DNA of 39,809 nucleotides from positions 1-39,809 of the forward strand of contig JAESST010000410.1 of the NCBI GenBank assembly GCA_016763995.1. Direction: 5' to 3'. Every line of letters begins with the position of its first letter. Position 1 is the stretch's first letter. Below are positions 17,311 to 25,828 of the stretch, one piece after another. A program made the position numbers and the translations under genes. Under the pieces are notes generated by a model. It was not told where the DNA came from. It saw only the letters and a program-made list of their open reading frames with translations, and made no database searches. This DNA is from Flavobacteriales bacterium (lineage in GTDB: Bacteria; Bacteroidota; Bacteroidia; Flavobacteriales_E; Vicingaceae).

Positions 17311-17976
17311 TCACTTCCTCCGAATTCTAAAAATATAGTTTTCTTCTCCTCGTTTCTTAACCTGGAGCTCCAAATCGAAGACAAATTGCTTACAGTCAGC
17401 CATGCCTTTAATATGTTCTATTTCGCAATCTTCTGACAAAATCATATATACCTCCGACCTGCCATCAAGATAATCACCTAACTGACTAAAAAGTTTTTCA
17501 AAATAGTCAAAATTGACTCCACAAAACCAAGCCTCTTCTGCTCTATTTTTAGGAGCCTTAGGATAATAAGGGGGATTAATAATGATGTAATCGAAAGTTT
17601 GTTGCGATATCTTTTCAAAGAGATCTGAAAGGATAAGCTCTAGTTTTACTGCATTCTTTGTTGCATTTAATCCAACATTTTCAATTGCTGCTGGATTAAT
17701 GTCTGAAGCCAGTACCTTCGCTCCCTTTTTTGCCGCTAAGGTGCTAATCATTCCTGTACCACAACCCAGCTCTAATAAGCTTTTCCCTCTTAAGTCTAAG
17801 TCCTCTATAAATTCTAATAAAAGCTTCGTACTAATTGTGAAATAGGGATAAAATACTCCAGGTAAAATAATCCCCTTAATCTGTCGGTAATTGTATTTCC
17901 TTGGCTTTTCGAAATACCATTTCGCCCAAATTTGAAGTGGTTTAGATATAATTCTTTTAAATATTTTTCTTAGCAA
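17311..17976 (-). CDS. Class I SAM-dependent methyltransferase with NPPY motif
   Basis: A 221-residue methyltransferase of the MTS/PrmC-like type. The SAM-binding motif is LLELGCGTG (67-75), the acidic SAM-ribose contact is in ASDINPAA (90-97), and NPPYY (134-138) is the motif used by enzymes that methylate planar nitrogen atoms. A basic N-terminal extension (1-35) may contact membrane or acceptor. The start is TTG at 17976, preceded by AAGGA, because no ATG occurs before the fold begins. It is the last gene of the right glycan block, 81 bases after the radical SAM gene. The substrate is unknown; a sugar amine or a protein glutamine is possible. Confidence 0.82.
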   Translation of the reverse strand: MLRKIFKRIISKPLQIWAKWYFEKPRKYNYRQIKGIILPGVFYPYFTISTKLLLEFIEDLDLRGKSLLELGCGTGMISTLAAKKGAKVLASDINPAAIENVGLNATKNAVKLELILSDLFEKISQQTFDYIIINPPYYPKAPKNRAEEAWFCGVNFDYFEKLFSQLGDYLDGRSEVYMILSEDCEIEHIKGMADCKQFVFDLELQVKKRGEENYIFRIRRK

Positions 17977-18057
17977 AATTTCCTTTTCAACATTTACAAA
18001 TATCTCTAGCTAAATGGACCCCTAAATATTTCGAAGCTCTCGAATTCAATATTCATT

Positions 18058-19572
18058 CTATTCTCCATAAAACCCTTCTATTTCAGGTTGACGGTATTTC
18101 CAAATCTTATGCATCGCTTTGATTTCATATGGAAAATGATAAAAGCCTGTTTTATACCTCCATCTAGCAGCTGTTCGCAACATTGTCTTCTTCAACCCCT
18201 TTATTCGATAATCAGAATTTGTTGGATAATAGCCATTTAATACTACTTCAAAGTTTTTAATCTTATTAATCATTTTAGCTGTTAACCAAGGAGTTAACGG
18301 ATTTTTCCTTAAATCAAAATTTTCCCAAGAGGGATTTAACCAATCTTCTAATTTTTCTGGAAATTCAAATCCTGCCTTTGTGATTTGCTCAAACAATTCT
18401 GAGCCTTCAGATGGAACTGGGCTATATAAATAAATAATAATTTCTGTATTGGGATTCAATACTTTTATCTCTTTTATAAAAGCAATATCCGAATCAATCT
18501 GCGCCATCACTTTCTCCTCACTTTCTCCTGGCATTCCCAAAACAAAAGAGTATTCAGGTATAATTCCTACTTCACCCATTCGAACTGCAAAAGATTTAAT
18601 TTGAGCTGCCGTCTGAGTGCCTCCCTTATCCATTTGCTTTAACACCTCATCACTTCCAGTTTCAGCTCCAAAGAAAATCATTTCACAACCTGCTTCCTTC
18701 ATTAGCTGCAAGTCTTCATCACTATATTTATCGATTGTATCAATTCTTCCTTCTCCCCACCACCTGATGTTGTCGTTTAGCACCAATTTAGAAAACTCTA
18801 CTACTCGTTTTTTTGAAGTAAAAAAATTATTATCGTGAAACTCAATCGCATCTAGTCCATAATTCTCTTTCAGCCATTTTACATCTTTGTAAATGTTCTC
18901 CGCAGACTTCCCCTTCCATCTGGCGTTATAAATCGGCACTACTGCGCAAAAAGAACAAGTAAATGGACACCCTAAACTTGAATGATAAGCCATGGTTTTA
19001 TTTCCCATAAACGTTTTTTGCAAATAATCATCTATGCCATAGAATTGATCATAATATTTATAGGGAAGTTGTGGTAAACCATCCTGATCTTGTAGCTCCT
19101 CTTTTCTTGTTTTATGAATTAATCCTTCTTTTAGATAAATAAGATTCTTGATCTCTTCAACTGAAGTATTACTTTCTAGAGCATCTAGTAATTGAGGAAA
19201 TGTATTGTCTCCGGGCCCACTAACAACATAATCTACATATCCGCTTTTTAATACAACTGGATGTTGATTTGTTGCAAAATATCCGCCCCAAATAACTGTT
19301 ACATCAGGAAACATTTCTTTTACCTTTCTGCTAATCGGAATCGCTTGTTTTAATTGAGGGCCTGGCATTACAGTTACTCCAAAATATTTTACACCACCTT
19401 CAAGGTATCCCTTAATCTTTTCCCAAGGATCTTCTTCTAGATTCCCATCGACAAAAATAACCTCATAATTTTCATGAATAGAGGCTCCTACTTGCAATAT
19501 AGAATTAGGAATACGATGCTTCCACTTAGCACTACGGGGGTTAAATAGAAGGACTTTATTATTCTTATTCAT
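18058..19572 (-). CDS. B12-binding-type radical SAM protein (2 of 5)
   Basis: A 504-residue protein from the ATG at 19572, preceded by AAAGAG; a longer frame to 19635 exists but would add 21 residues and overlap the upstream gene by 71 bases. The N-terminal B12-type domain (about 5-150) has VIWGGYFAT and the GPGDNTFPQLL variant of the GEGE motif. The radical SAM cluster motif is CPFTCSFC (Cys202, Cys206, Cys209), followed by FGAETGSDE and a SPVPSEGS motif in place of the usual PxPGT. The ATG overlaps the stop of the upstream membrane-protein gene by 8 bases. The C-terminal extension of about 100 residues is rich in Trp, Tyr and Lys and may bind a lipid-linked substrate. Confidence 0.9.
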   Translation of the reverse strand: MNKNNKVLLFNPRSAKWKHRIPNSILQVGASIHENYEVIFVDGNLEEDPWEKIKGYLEGGVKYFGVTVMPGPQLKQAIPISRKVKEMFPDVTVIWGGYFATNQHPVVLKSGYVDYVVSGPGDNTFPQLLDALESNTSVEEIKNLIYLKEGLIHKTRKEELQDQDGLPQLPYKYYDQFYGIDDYLQKTFMGNKTMAYHSSLGCPFTCSFCAVVPIYNARWKGKSAENIYKDVKWLKENYGLDAIEFHDNNFFTSKKRVVEFSKLVLNDNIRWWGEGRIDTIDKYSDEDLQLMKEAGCEMIFFGAETGSDEVLKQMDKGGTQTAAQIKSFAVRMGEVGIIPEYSFVLGMPGESEEKVMAQIDSDIAFIKEIKVLNPNTEIIIYLYSPVPSEGSELFEQITKAGFEFPEKLEDWLNPSWENFDLRKNPLTPWLTAKMINKIKNFEVVLNGYYPTNSDYRIKGLKKTMLRTAARWRYKTGFYHFPYEIKAMHKIWKYRQPEIEGFYGE

Positions 19573-21316
19573 AAAACTCTTTCGTAAAATAGATAGGAGT
19601 GGTCCAGATTCGATTTGCACCTTTATATTGTCCAATTAATAATTCTTGTAATTCAAACTTTGGTAATTTTATTTTCAATATCTCCTTTTCCTTGGGGAAA
19701 ACAAAATCATTATTTATAAAACTGATCTCTTCCCCTTTATTATTCAACATCTCCTTATCTCTAGGAATATAATGCATAAAAAAATTAACCGTTTTGTCTC
19801 CAGAAATATTTTCTATGATAATACTTTTCGTCTCCTTCTCAAAATAAAATTCAAACCCTCCAAACTTATTTACACCGTTTAGAGATTCCGCCTTTCCTCT
19901 ATATTCCCTAACCGTAAGTGATTGATTTATTGATACACTCTCTTTATTAAAAAAGGTAGCCAAATGCTTGTTAGTCCAACTATTTGAATTTGAATTCCAG
20001 TCAGGAACCATGAATGTTTTAGGATGTATTGTTAACCTTGGTAAAACTGCATTTTTTTCTTCCATATCAGCTAAGTATTTGAACCTCCAAATAGATTCTT
20101 CTTGCATTTGTTTTGCTTTTCCCTCTAACAAATCTGAATAAACAATTTTAAGATTTTCAGATTTTGCAAATATTAAAAAAACTAGCCCAACCCAAAAAAT
20201 AATTTTCCTATTTGATTCTAAAATCGAATCAATAAATATTTGATTTAAATATAAGCCTGTGACAATTAAAGATAAAAGGAATAAAATAAAATATATATTT
20301 AAAACCCTAGGCAATACTGTTCCTAGAGTTCCAAACGAATATAAATAAATGAACAAACCTCCAATAATAAGAGATAAAATAAATGAAATAGTCAACAAAT
20401 ATGATTTCCTAGAAATTTTCAAATCAGGAGATTTAAAAAAGTTTACCCCAAGAGTTATCAATATGGGAATCATAATCATTCCTTTTATGAATAACCAATC
20501 CCACATTAAATTGAATGTTGTAGGCAAGATTGACGCAACTACATTTTCAAGGTGATTTTCTAAATACCTAAAGGACTCTCCAGTTATTCTTCTAGTAGTT
20601 CCTGGACTTGTAATGACTAAATAGTTTGAATAAGCTGCAACTGCTAAAAATAAAAAAGACCAATATTTTTTTGATTTATTCCCTAACATTTTGAAAACAC
20701 AAAACACTATTGATCCATAAAGTACAAAAACCATAAAAATTTCGTTACTCCCGCAAACAGCAAATATTAATATGCACAATACTACTCTCTCATAAAGATT
20801 AAGACTTTTTAAATAGCCTTTCACAAAAAGTGCATAAACCCATATTAAACCTGAAAGTGGAAAAATATAAACCGTAGATCCTGAATACCAATAAATGATG
20901 TTTACCTGTGGAATAAATAGTAAAATGAGACCAATAATTATTAAAGTCAATTTCCAAATATTGTCCCTTTGGAAGAGGTTACTTATTAAAACCAGATAAC
21001 GAATAGAAAAAGTCAATAAAAGAAGATCAACTATTGGGTGCAACTTAGCAAACCAAACCTTCATGAAAATATCAGGTGAAATTGAAAAGAAGAATGCATT
21101 AAAGTAACGACCTATATAATTGTTATATGAATAAATAATCTTATCAAGATATCCAAGATGAGTGTTATAAGTAGCAAAAAACAAATCATCTGCTGCTCCC
21201 GAAAAATTGAAAAGGGAGATATAAAAAAAAGGTAGAATAAAGAGAATGAAAAAAACGAAATAGAAAATAGAATCGCTTTTAAAAAAGCTATTTTTTATTC
21301 TAGAAATTATAGCCAT
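19565..21316 (-). CDS. Multi-pass membrane protein, probable GT-C type glycosyltransferase (DUF6056-like)
   Basis: A 583-residue protein with about ten to twelve hydrophobic helices in residues 18-400 and a soluble C-terminal part (about 400-583). The first periplasmic loop has GAADDLFFA with Asp43-Asp44 and then GRYFNAFF (69-76). This layout is that of GT-C glycosyltransferases that use polyprenyl-phosphate sugars, and the pattern resembles DUF6056 proteins. If so, it would add a sugar on the periplasmic side after flipping. The assignment rests on topology and the acidic loop only. The gene is 72 bases after the preceding radical SAM gene and overlaps the following one by 8 bases. Confidence 0.75.
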   Translation of the reverse strand: MAIISRIKNSFFKSDSIFYFVFFILFILPFFYISLFNFSGAADDLFFATYNTHLGYLDKIIYSYNNYIGRYFNAFFFSISPDIFMKVWFAKLHPIVDLLLLTFSIRYLVLISNLFQRDNIWKLTLIIIGLILLFIPQVNIIYWYSGSTVYIFPLSGLIWVYALFVKGYLKSLNLYERVVLCILIFAVCGSNEIFMVFVLYGSIVFCVFKMLGNKSKKYWSFLFLAVAAYSNYLVITSPGTTRRITGESFRYLENHLENVVASILPTTFNLMWDWLFIKGMIMIPILITLGVNFFKSPDLKISRKSYLLTISFILSLIIGGLFIYLYSFGTLGTVLPRVLNIYFILFLLSLIVTGLYLNQIFIDSILESNRKIIFWVGLVFLIFAKSENLKIVYSDLLEGKAKQMQEESIWRFKYLADMEEKNAVLPRLTIHPKTFMVPDWNSNSNSWTNKHLATFFNKESVSINQSLTVREYRGKAESLNGVNKFGGFEFYFEKETKSIIIENISGDKTVNFFMHYIPRDKEMLNNKGEEISFINNDFVFPKEKEILKIKLPKFELQELLIGQYKGANRIWTTPIYFTKEFYE

Positions 21317-21388
21317 TGATTTTAATCCTTTTAAATCTCATACAAAAGAAAGTAAATTAACACATTTTGAAAAAACCTAAACACTCAA

Positions 21389-22774
21389 TTATTCAATAAA
21401 TTTCATCTTATAATTACAAATTAAAGATTTCAATTTAAAAGACAACGCCTTTTTAGAGTACAAATTCCCATGTAGTTTTACCTTATGGAAATTCACTTCA
21501 TTCACAATTTTTCTCACAGCATAATCATAATACTTTCTCGGATAAGTTCTTTGGAAGTCAATTTCTCTGTCTGTGCTCCTACTCCATTCGGGTTGCTCTG
21601 TAATTAAAGGCTTTATTTGGTTAAACAAACCTGTTCCTTTTATCGGATATGCAACTGTGATAGTAAAACTATCAGGGTTCGCATCCTTTAAATAATCAAT
21701 CGTTAAATCAATATCTTCTTTTGTTTCTGTGGGATAACCTACCATAATAAACGTCCCAGTCTCTATCCCATGAGATTTCGTCAGCTTCATCATTTCAGCA
21801 ACCTTGTTAATGTCCACTTGCCGTTTCATTAAATCAATTATTCGCTGCGATCCACTCTCTGCTCCAATCCAAACTCGAAAACAACCTGCAGCTTTTAATT
21901 GTTGAATAACCGCTTCGTTCATTCGCTCTGCCCTTGTAATGCATTCAAACGGAATGCTAATTTTTCTTCTTTGCATTTCTGCTGAAAAAGCAGCAAGCCA
22001 TTTATGGCTAACCGTAAACACATCATCTACAAACCACAATGCATCAGGCTTATATTCTTTTATTAAGTATTCAATCTCATCTACCACCAATTCTGGGCTT
22101 CTGCGTCTGTAGCTTTGACCATACACTGCGGTGCTACACCATTGGCAAGTATAAGGACATCCCCTCTGCGTGGATATATTTAAAGTACTTTTCCCATGGT
22201 GATCTTTCCACGTTTTTAGGTAAAGAGATAAGTCTATCTTTTTACGATTTGGAAAAGACAGTTGATCGACTTCTTTGATTTTAATTCTCGGTTTATTTTT
22301 AACGAATCCTCCATTCTCATTCCTAAATGCTAAACCTGGAACGGATTCATAATCTTGATCTCCATTCAGTTCTCTAATGAATTCTAAAAAGGTTTCTTCT
22401 CCTTCTCCAATAACCAAAAAGTCTGCACCATGCTTTAGATAAGCCTCCCAATTATAGGTCACATCAGGGCCTCCCATTAAAATCTTAATGTCTTTTAAGC
22501 TTTCGCTTGATTTCAATTTCTTAATGATTTCCAAAAGTTTGACCTTGGTCATTAAGTTGGTGTACAACGCAATTACTTTAGGTTGGAACTGTTCAACAAA
22601 ATTAAACCACTTTCTTTCTGAAGAAAAAGTTGAATCAAACACTTCATGTTGAATTCCTTGTTGTTCCAGGTATCCAGAGATGTATAACAAACCCAATGGT
22701 GGATAAGGACGCATGATCTCTTGCTCCTTCTCATCCTCTTCTATAAAATAACCGTGGGTCAGTAGTATACTCAT
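21389..22774 (-). CDS. B12-binding-type radical SAM protein (3 of 5)
   Basis: A 461-residue protein. The B12-type domain (about 1-140) contains ILMGGPDVT (98-106) and VIGEGEETFLEF (121-132). The cluster motif is CPYTCQWC (Cys206, Cys210, Cys213), followed by GAESGSQ and YPIKGTGLF. It is the closest relative in the window of the protein at 14743: both open with an L(F/L)TH(S/G)YF motif and (K/R)PYPPL, and both have WC....YG..Y..RSPE after the cluster. No DxHxxG motif is present. The start codon overlaps the upstream methyltransferase gene by ATGA. The substrate is unknown. Confidence 0.92.
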   Translation of the reverse strand: MSILLTHGYFIEEDEKEQEIMRPYPPLGLLYISGYLEQQGIQHEVFDSTFSSERKWFNFVEQFQPKVIALYTNLMTKVKLLEIIKKLKSSESLKDIKILMGGPDVTYNWEAYLKHGADFLVIGEGEETFLEFIRELNGDQDYESVPGLAFRNENGGFVKNKPRIKIKEVDQLSFPNRKKIDLSLYLKTWKDHHGKSTLNISTQRGCPYTCQWCSTAVYGQSYRRRSPELVVDEIEYLIKEYKPDALWFVDDVFTVSHKWLAAFSAEMQRRKISIPFECITRAERMNEAVIQQLKAAGCFRVWIGAESGSQRIIDLMKRQVDINKVAEMMKLTKSHGIETGTFIMVGYPTETKEDIDLTIDYLKDANPDSFTITVAYPIKGTGLFNQIKPLITEQPEWSRSTDREIDFQRTYPRKYYDYAVRKIVNEVNFHKVKLHGNLYSKKALSFKLKSLICNYKMKFIE

Positions 22775-23565
22775 TTCCGCTCTGCAACTATTATGTAATG
22801 ATCTGCCTTCGATGAAAGAAAACTTAGATTACCAAAAATACGTTCTAAAAGATATAAGCCTTTTAAAGCCCATTTGTTTCTCTTAAAAAATAATTCTGTG
22901 TAAGATGGAGGCAAAAAAATAGCAATTGGCTTCTTCAACAAGACTTTATAATTGCTGTATAATAATTTACTAACAGTTGCTGGGTGATGATAATAGGTCC
23001 TAATCGATTCTCCATTTACATTAACCTCCAAAAATTCTTCCCTATTCCTTCTTCTTATCTGATTGAATTTCCCGGTTAAGAAATGAAACAAATCTGCTAT
23101 AAAACAATGATTCGGCATAATAACAGAAATGAGTAAATCTCCTACTTTCTGTTGCGCCGCAGTTTCATTAATAAAACAAAGCAACTGCTCTTCTGAAAGA
23201 CAGTTTAATCCTCCAAAATTTGAAAACACCGCTTCAGACTTGCCTATATTGTCATCAATTGATATATCAATAAATTTTCTTTGATAAATATCTAATTCCG
23301 GATTTCGTTTCTGAGCAACTTCAAGCATTTTCTCAGAACCATCTGTTGCAGTTACTTGATGTCCTCGCTCTGTAAATAATTTAGCATCATAACCTGTTCC
23401 ACAGTTAACTTCAAATACTCGCTTCGGCTTCTTAAAAAAATTGATTTTATTCAACCAGAAATAAACTCGATCTCGTTGAAGTTTTCCGATCTCCGAAAAG
23501 GTAAATTCATTATCGTATAGCTTTGCTGCGGAATCAAAAGAAGGATCCATAGTGCGATTCCCCAT
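22771..23565 (-). CDS. Class I SAM-dependent methyltransferase
   Basis: A 264-residue methyltransferase. The SAM-binding motif is FEVNCGTGYD (51-60), with Asn in place of the more common Gly/Ala, and the acidic contact is in TATDGS (72-77). The second half (about 130-260) holds the acceptor-binding region with hydrophobic and aromatic stretches. This type methylates small molecules or sugar hydroxyls. The ATG at 23565 starts 3 bases after the stop of the SPASM gene; a second in-frame ATG lies at 23550. It overlaps the radical SAM gene that follows by 4 bases, so the two are likely co-translated. Confidence 0.88.
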   Translation of the reverse strand: MGNRTMDPSFDSAAKLYDNEFTFSEIGKLQRDRVYFWLNKINFFKKPKRVFEVNCGTGYDAKLFTERGHQVTATDGSEKMLEVAQKRNPELDIYQRKFIDISIDDNIGKSEAVFSNFGGLNCLSEEQLLCFINETAAQQKVGDLLISVIMPNHCFIADLFHFLTGKFNQIRRRNREEFLEVNVNGESIRTYYHHPATVSKLLYSNYKVLLKKPIAIFLPPSYTELFFKRNKWALKGLYLLERIFGNLSFLSSKADHYIIVAERK

Positions 23566-23568
23566 CTT

Positions 23569-24654
23569 CTAAAAAGCGCTACAACATCTTGAACATCCAT
23601 CGAAAAGCCCTCCATCTTTCATCAAATTTTTCCTGAATGTTGAAAAAGAATTGGAGTTCCAGATCTGTGGCAAATCTTCCTGATATAAATTGCCAACCGT
23701 TAAGTTAAAACATCTACCATGTGCTGGAATAACCGACCCATCGGACTTCACCATCAAACTTGAAAAAACAGCATTGCAATGAGTGCCCAATAACTTTTCA
23801 GGTTGAAGATAAAATTCATCCAGTCCTTCTGCATCATTGATTTCAGGAGAAAAACTAACATCAAATGAATACTTGTTCTGCTTTATATTTTTAATTTCTC
23901 CTAATAATTTCGACAAATTCATTTGAGATAAATCTATCTCTTCCAAATTAGAAGAGGTAGCTGGGTATAAATGGCCCCATTTCTCATTGTGTTTATCAGC
24001 CATTCCATTGTCAGCAAACTGAGTATGCATGAAGGAGGCTTCATTGATATTTAGCATCAATAGCTCATTCAAAAATTCTTCAAGGAAACCAACATTCCAT
24101 TGTGTTATAGCACAGATGATATCAATCGTTGGTGGGTTTTCATATTGCTGAATTTCTTTGATTCCTTCTATTGCCTTCTGGAATGATTTCTTGTTTCCAC
24201 GAATTTCATTGTGAACATCTTGCGGCCCATCTAAAGAAATATACATGTGCTTCACTCCTGCTTCAGCTAAGCCTTTTGCTTTCTGTCTTAATGTTAACGC
24301 ATTTGTCGTAATAGTTGTATAAATCCCACGATTCGTTGCATAAGCAATCGATTCAATTAAATGAGGGTATATGAGAGGCTCAGTAAATGCATAAGCTAAT
24401 TTGCTTCCTGGAAAGTGATTAGCACATTGATCAATTACTTTTAGAATTAAGTCCAAAGGCATATTAATAGGATGTGTTCCAACTAGGTTTTGTGCAGAGT
24501 TGCTTTCCAAATTTTGGACCCCAACATCGCACATTTTACAATGTAAATTGCAAATATTATTCACACCTAAAACAATCCACTTAGGCTGCTGAAAAACACG
24601 TGCAGGATAAAGTCGCGCGTTTACAGTTCTCAGTTTTTCAGCTATCATTGTCAT
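23569..24654 (-). CDS. Radical SAM/SPASM domain protein
   Basis: A 361-residue radical SAM enzyme without a B12 domain. The cluster motif CNLHCKMC (Cys35, Cys39, Cys42) is near the N-terminus. The barrel contains YAFTEPLIYPHL in place of the usual GGEPLL and SLDGPQDVHNEIRG. The C-terminal SPASM-type region has Cys293, Cys315, Cys354, Cys357 and Cys358, which could hold at least one auxiliary Fe-S cluster. SPASM enzymes modify peptides, oxidise alcohols on sugars or sulfatases, or act in cofactor synthesis; here a sugar or lipid-linked glycan is the likely target by context. The start overlaps the flippase gene by 17 bases; a second ATG at 24648 is equally possible. Confidence 0.9.
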   Translation of the reverse strand: MTMIAEKLRTVNARLYPARVFQQPKWIVLGVNNICNLHCKMCDVGVQNLESNSAQNLVGTHPINMPLDLILKVIDQCANHFPGSKLAYAFTEPLIYPHLIESIAYATNRGIYTTITTNALTLRQKAKGLAEAGVKHMYISLDGPQDVHNEIRGNKKSFQKAIEGIKEIQQYENPPTIDIICAITQWNVGFLEEFLNELLMLNINEASFMHTQFADNGMADKHNEKWGHLYPATSSNLEEIDLSQMNLSKLLGEIKNIKQNKYSFDVSFSPEINDAEGLDEFYLQPEKLLGTHCNAVFSSLMVKSDGSVIPAHGRCFNLTVGNLYQEDLPQIWNSNSFSTFRKNLMKDGGLFDGCSRCCSAF

Positions 24655-25828
24655 TTATAATCTTTTTAGACCTACTTACCACTAGTTTTGCTAATATCAA
24701 TCTACATACTATTCCACCCAACAAAGCTCCTACGATTCCATACATGCTCACTAGTAATAATGATATTACAATATTACAGACGGCAGCAATTACATTATAA
24801 CGTAACAGTTGTTTTTCGTTTTTGTGCTTTAAAAGAATTTGACTCTCTATAAAATAGGCATACAAAGGATAAAGATAGGCGAAAAACAAGGCTATATAAA
24901 CTAAAGGTAACTCAATTAAATAGACGTATTTCAAGCCATAATAAAGGATAATAGAAAACACAATGGTCGCTACAAAACCGACTTGAAGGTACAATTTTTT
25001 TAATTTTTGGATGTTCTTTCCCTGCCAGCGATAGATGTTTTTTTGAAAGGGACCCAATAATATTGCGGAAAAGCTTTGCCCTAATAGTAAAAAACTAAGT
25101 ATAATTTGATAGCTAGCTAAGTCTTCTTCTTGAAGAAGGTAGGTTACCACATATAAATCTCCTTTTGTTTGTAACAAGCCTGCGATGGATAGTCCAAAAA
25201 ATGGAAAGGCAAGTAAAAGTTCTGTCCGCAACATTTTTAATGAGAATGAAGTCCTTTCCCATTCGTTAAGTAGAGGTAATAGTACAAGACATTTAACTCC
25301 TGAAGAAAGCACAAAAAGATAAATAAGATCTGTCAATACCATCTCTTCAGAGAAGAACAAAACACAACTTATGGCTGTTGTTATTGCAGCCATTTCAGAA
25401 ATAATCGACCAAGTATATTTCCTATAGAATTGAATAATGGGCTCAAATAAAAAGCTAAACCACTTAAAGAAGACCCAAAGTAATAACGGAAAGAAATGGA
25501 CTTGAAATACTGGGATCAACATCAATAGAATTACGATCAGAATCAAGAAGGGAAGGCGAGCGTAACTTGCTCTTGACCACTGTTCCCCAATGGTATTAGG
25601 GCTTAATGAAAATTCTCTTAATAAAAAGGGCTTTTGTCCCCAATTGAAAAGGCTTGTCAACAACTCAACACCCACCAAGAGAACAACAAAACTTCCCCAC
25701 AAGTCCACATCAAAGAGTCGAATAATGAGTAAAGATACAAGGCTAGTGTGTATTGGTCGGAGCAAAAAACTAATAGTCTCTAATCCAACATATTTAGACC
25801 TTCTTATTGCCTTTTTTCGAGTCTTCAA
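24638..25828 (-). CDS. Wzx-type flippase, MOP superfamily (second of two)
   Basis: A 396-residue protein with about 12 transmembrane helices. The opening pattern, a basic N-terminus, a first helix and then RLFDVDLWGSFVVLLVGVEL (37-56), is that of polysaccharide flippases of the MOP superfamily. It is shorter than the flippase at 10216 and shares little visible sequence with it. Its place in the middle of the radical SAM block suggests that it exports the product made there, either the same lipid-linked glycan or a second one. It overlaps the lipoprotein gene upstream by ATGA and the SPASM gene downstream by 17 bases. Confidence 0.87.
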   Translation of the reverse strand: MKTRKKAIRRSKYVGLETISFLLRPIHTSLVSLLIIRLFDVDLWGSFVVLLVGVELLTSLFNWGQKPFLLREFSLSPNTIGEQWSRASYARLPFLILIVILLMLIPVFQVHFFPLLLWVFFKWFSFLFEPIIQFYRKYTWSIISEMAAITTAISCVLFFSEEMVLTDLIYLFVLSSGVKCLVLLPLLNEWERTSFSLKMLRTELLLAFPFFGLSIAGLLQTKGDLYVVTYLLQEEDLASYQIILSFLLLGQSFSAILLGPFQKNIYRWQGKNIQKLKKLYLQVGFVATIVFSIILYYGLKYVYLIELPLVYIALFFAYLYPLYAYFIESQILLKHKNEKQLLRYNVIAAVCNIVISLLLVSMYGIVGALLGGIVCRLILAKLVVSRSKKIINDNDS

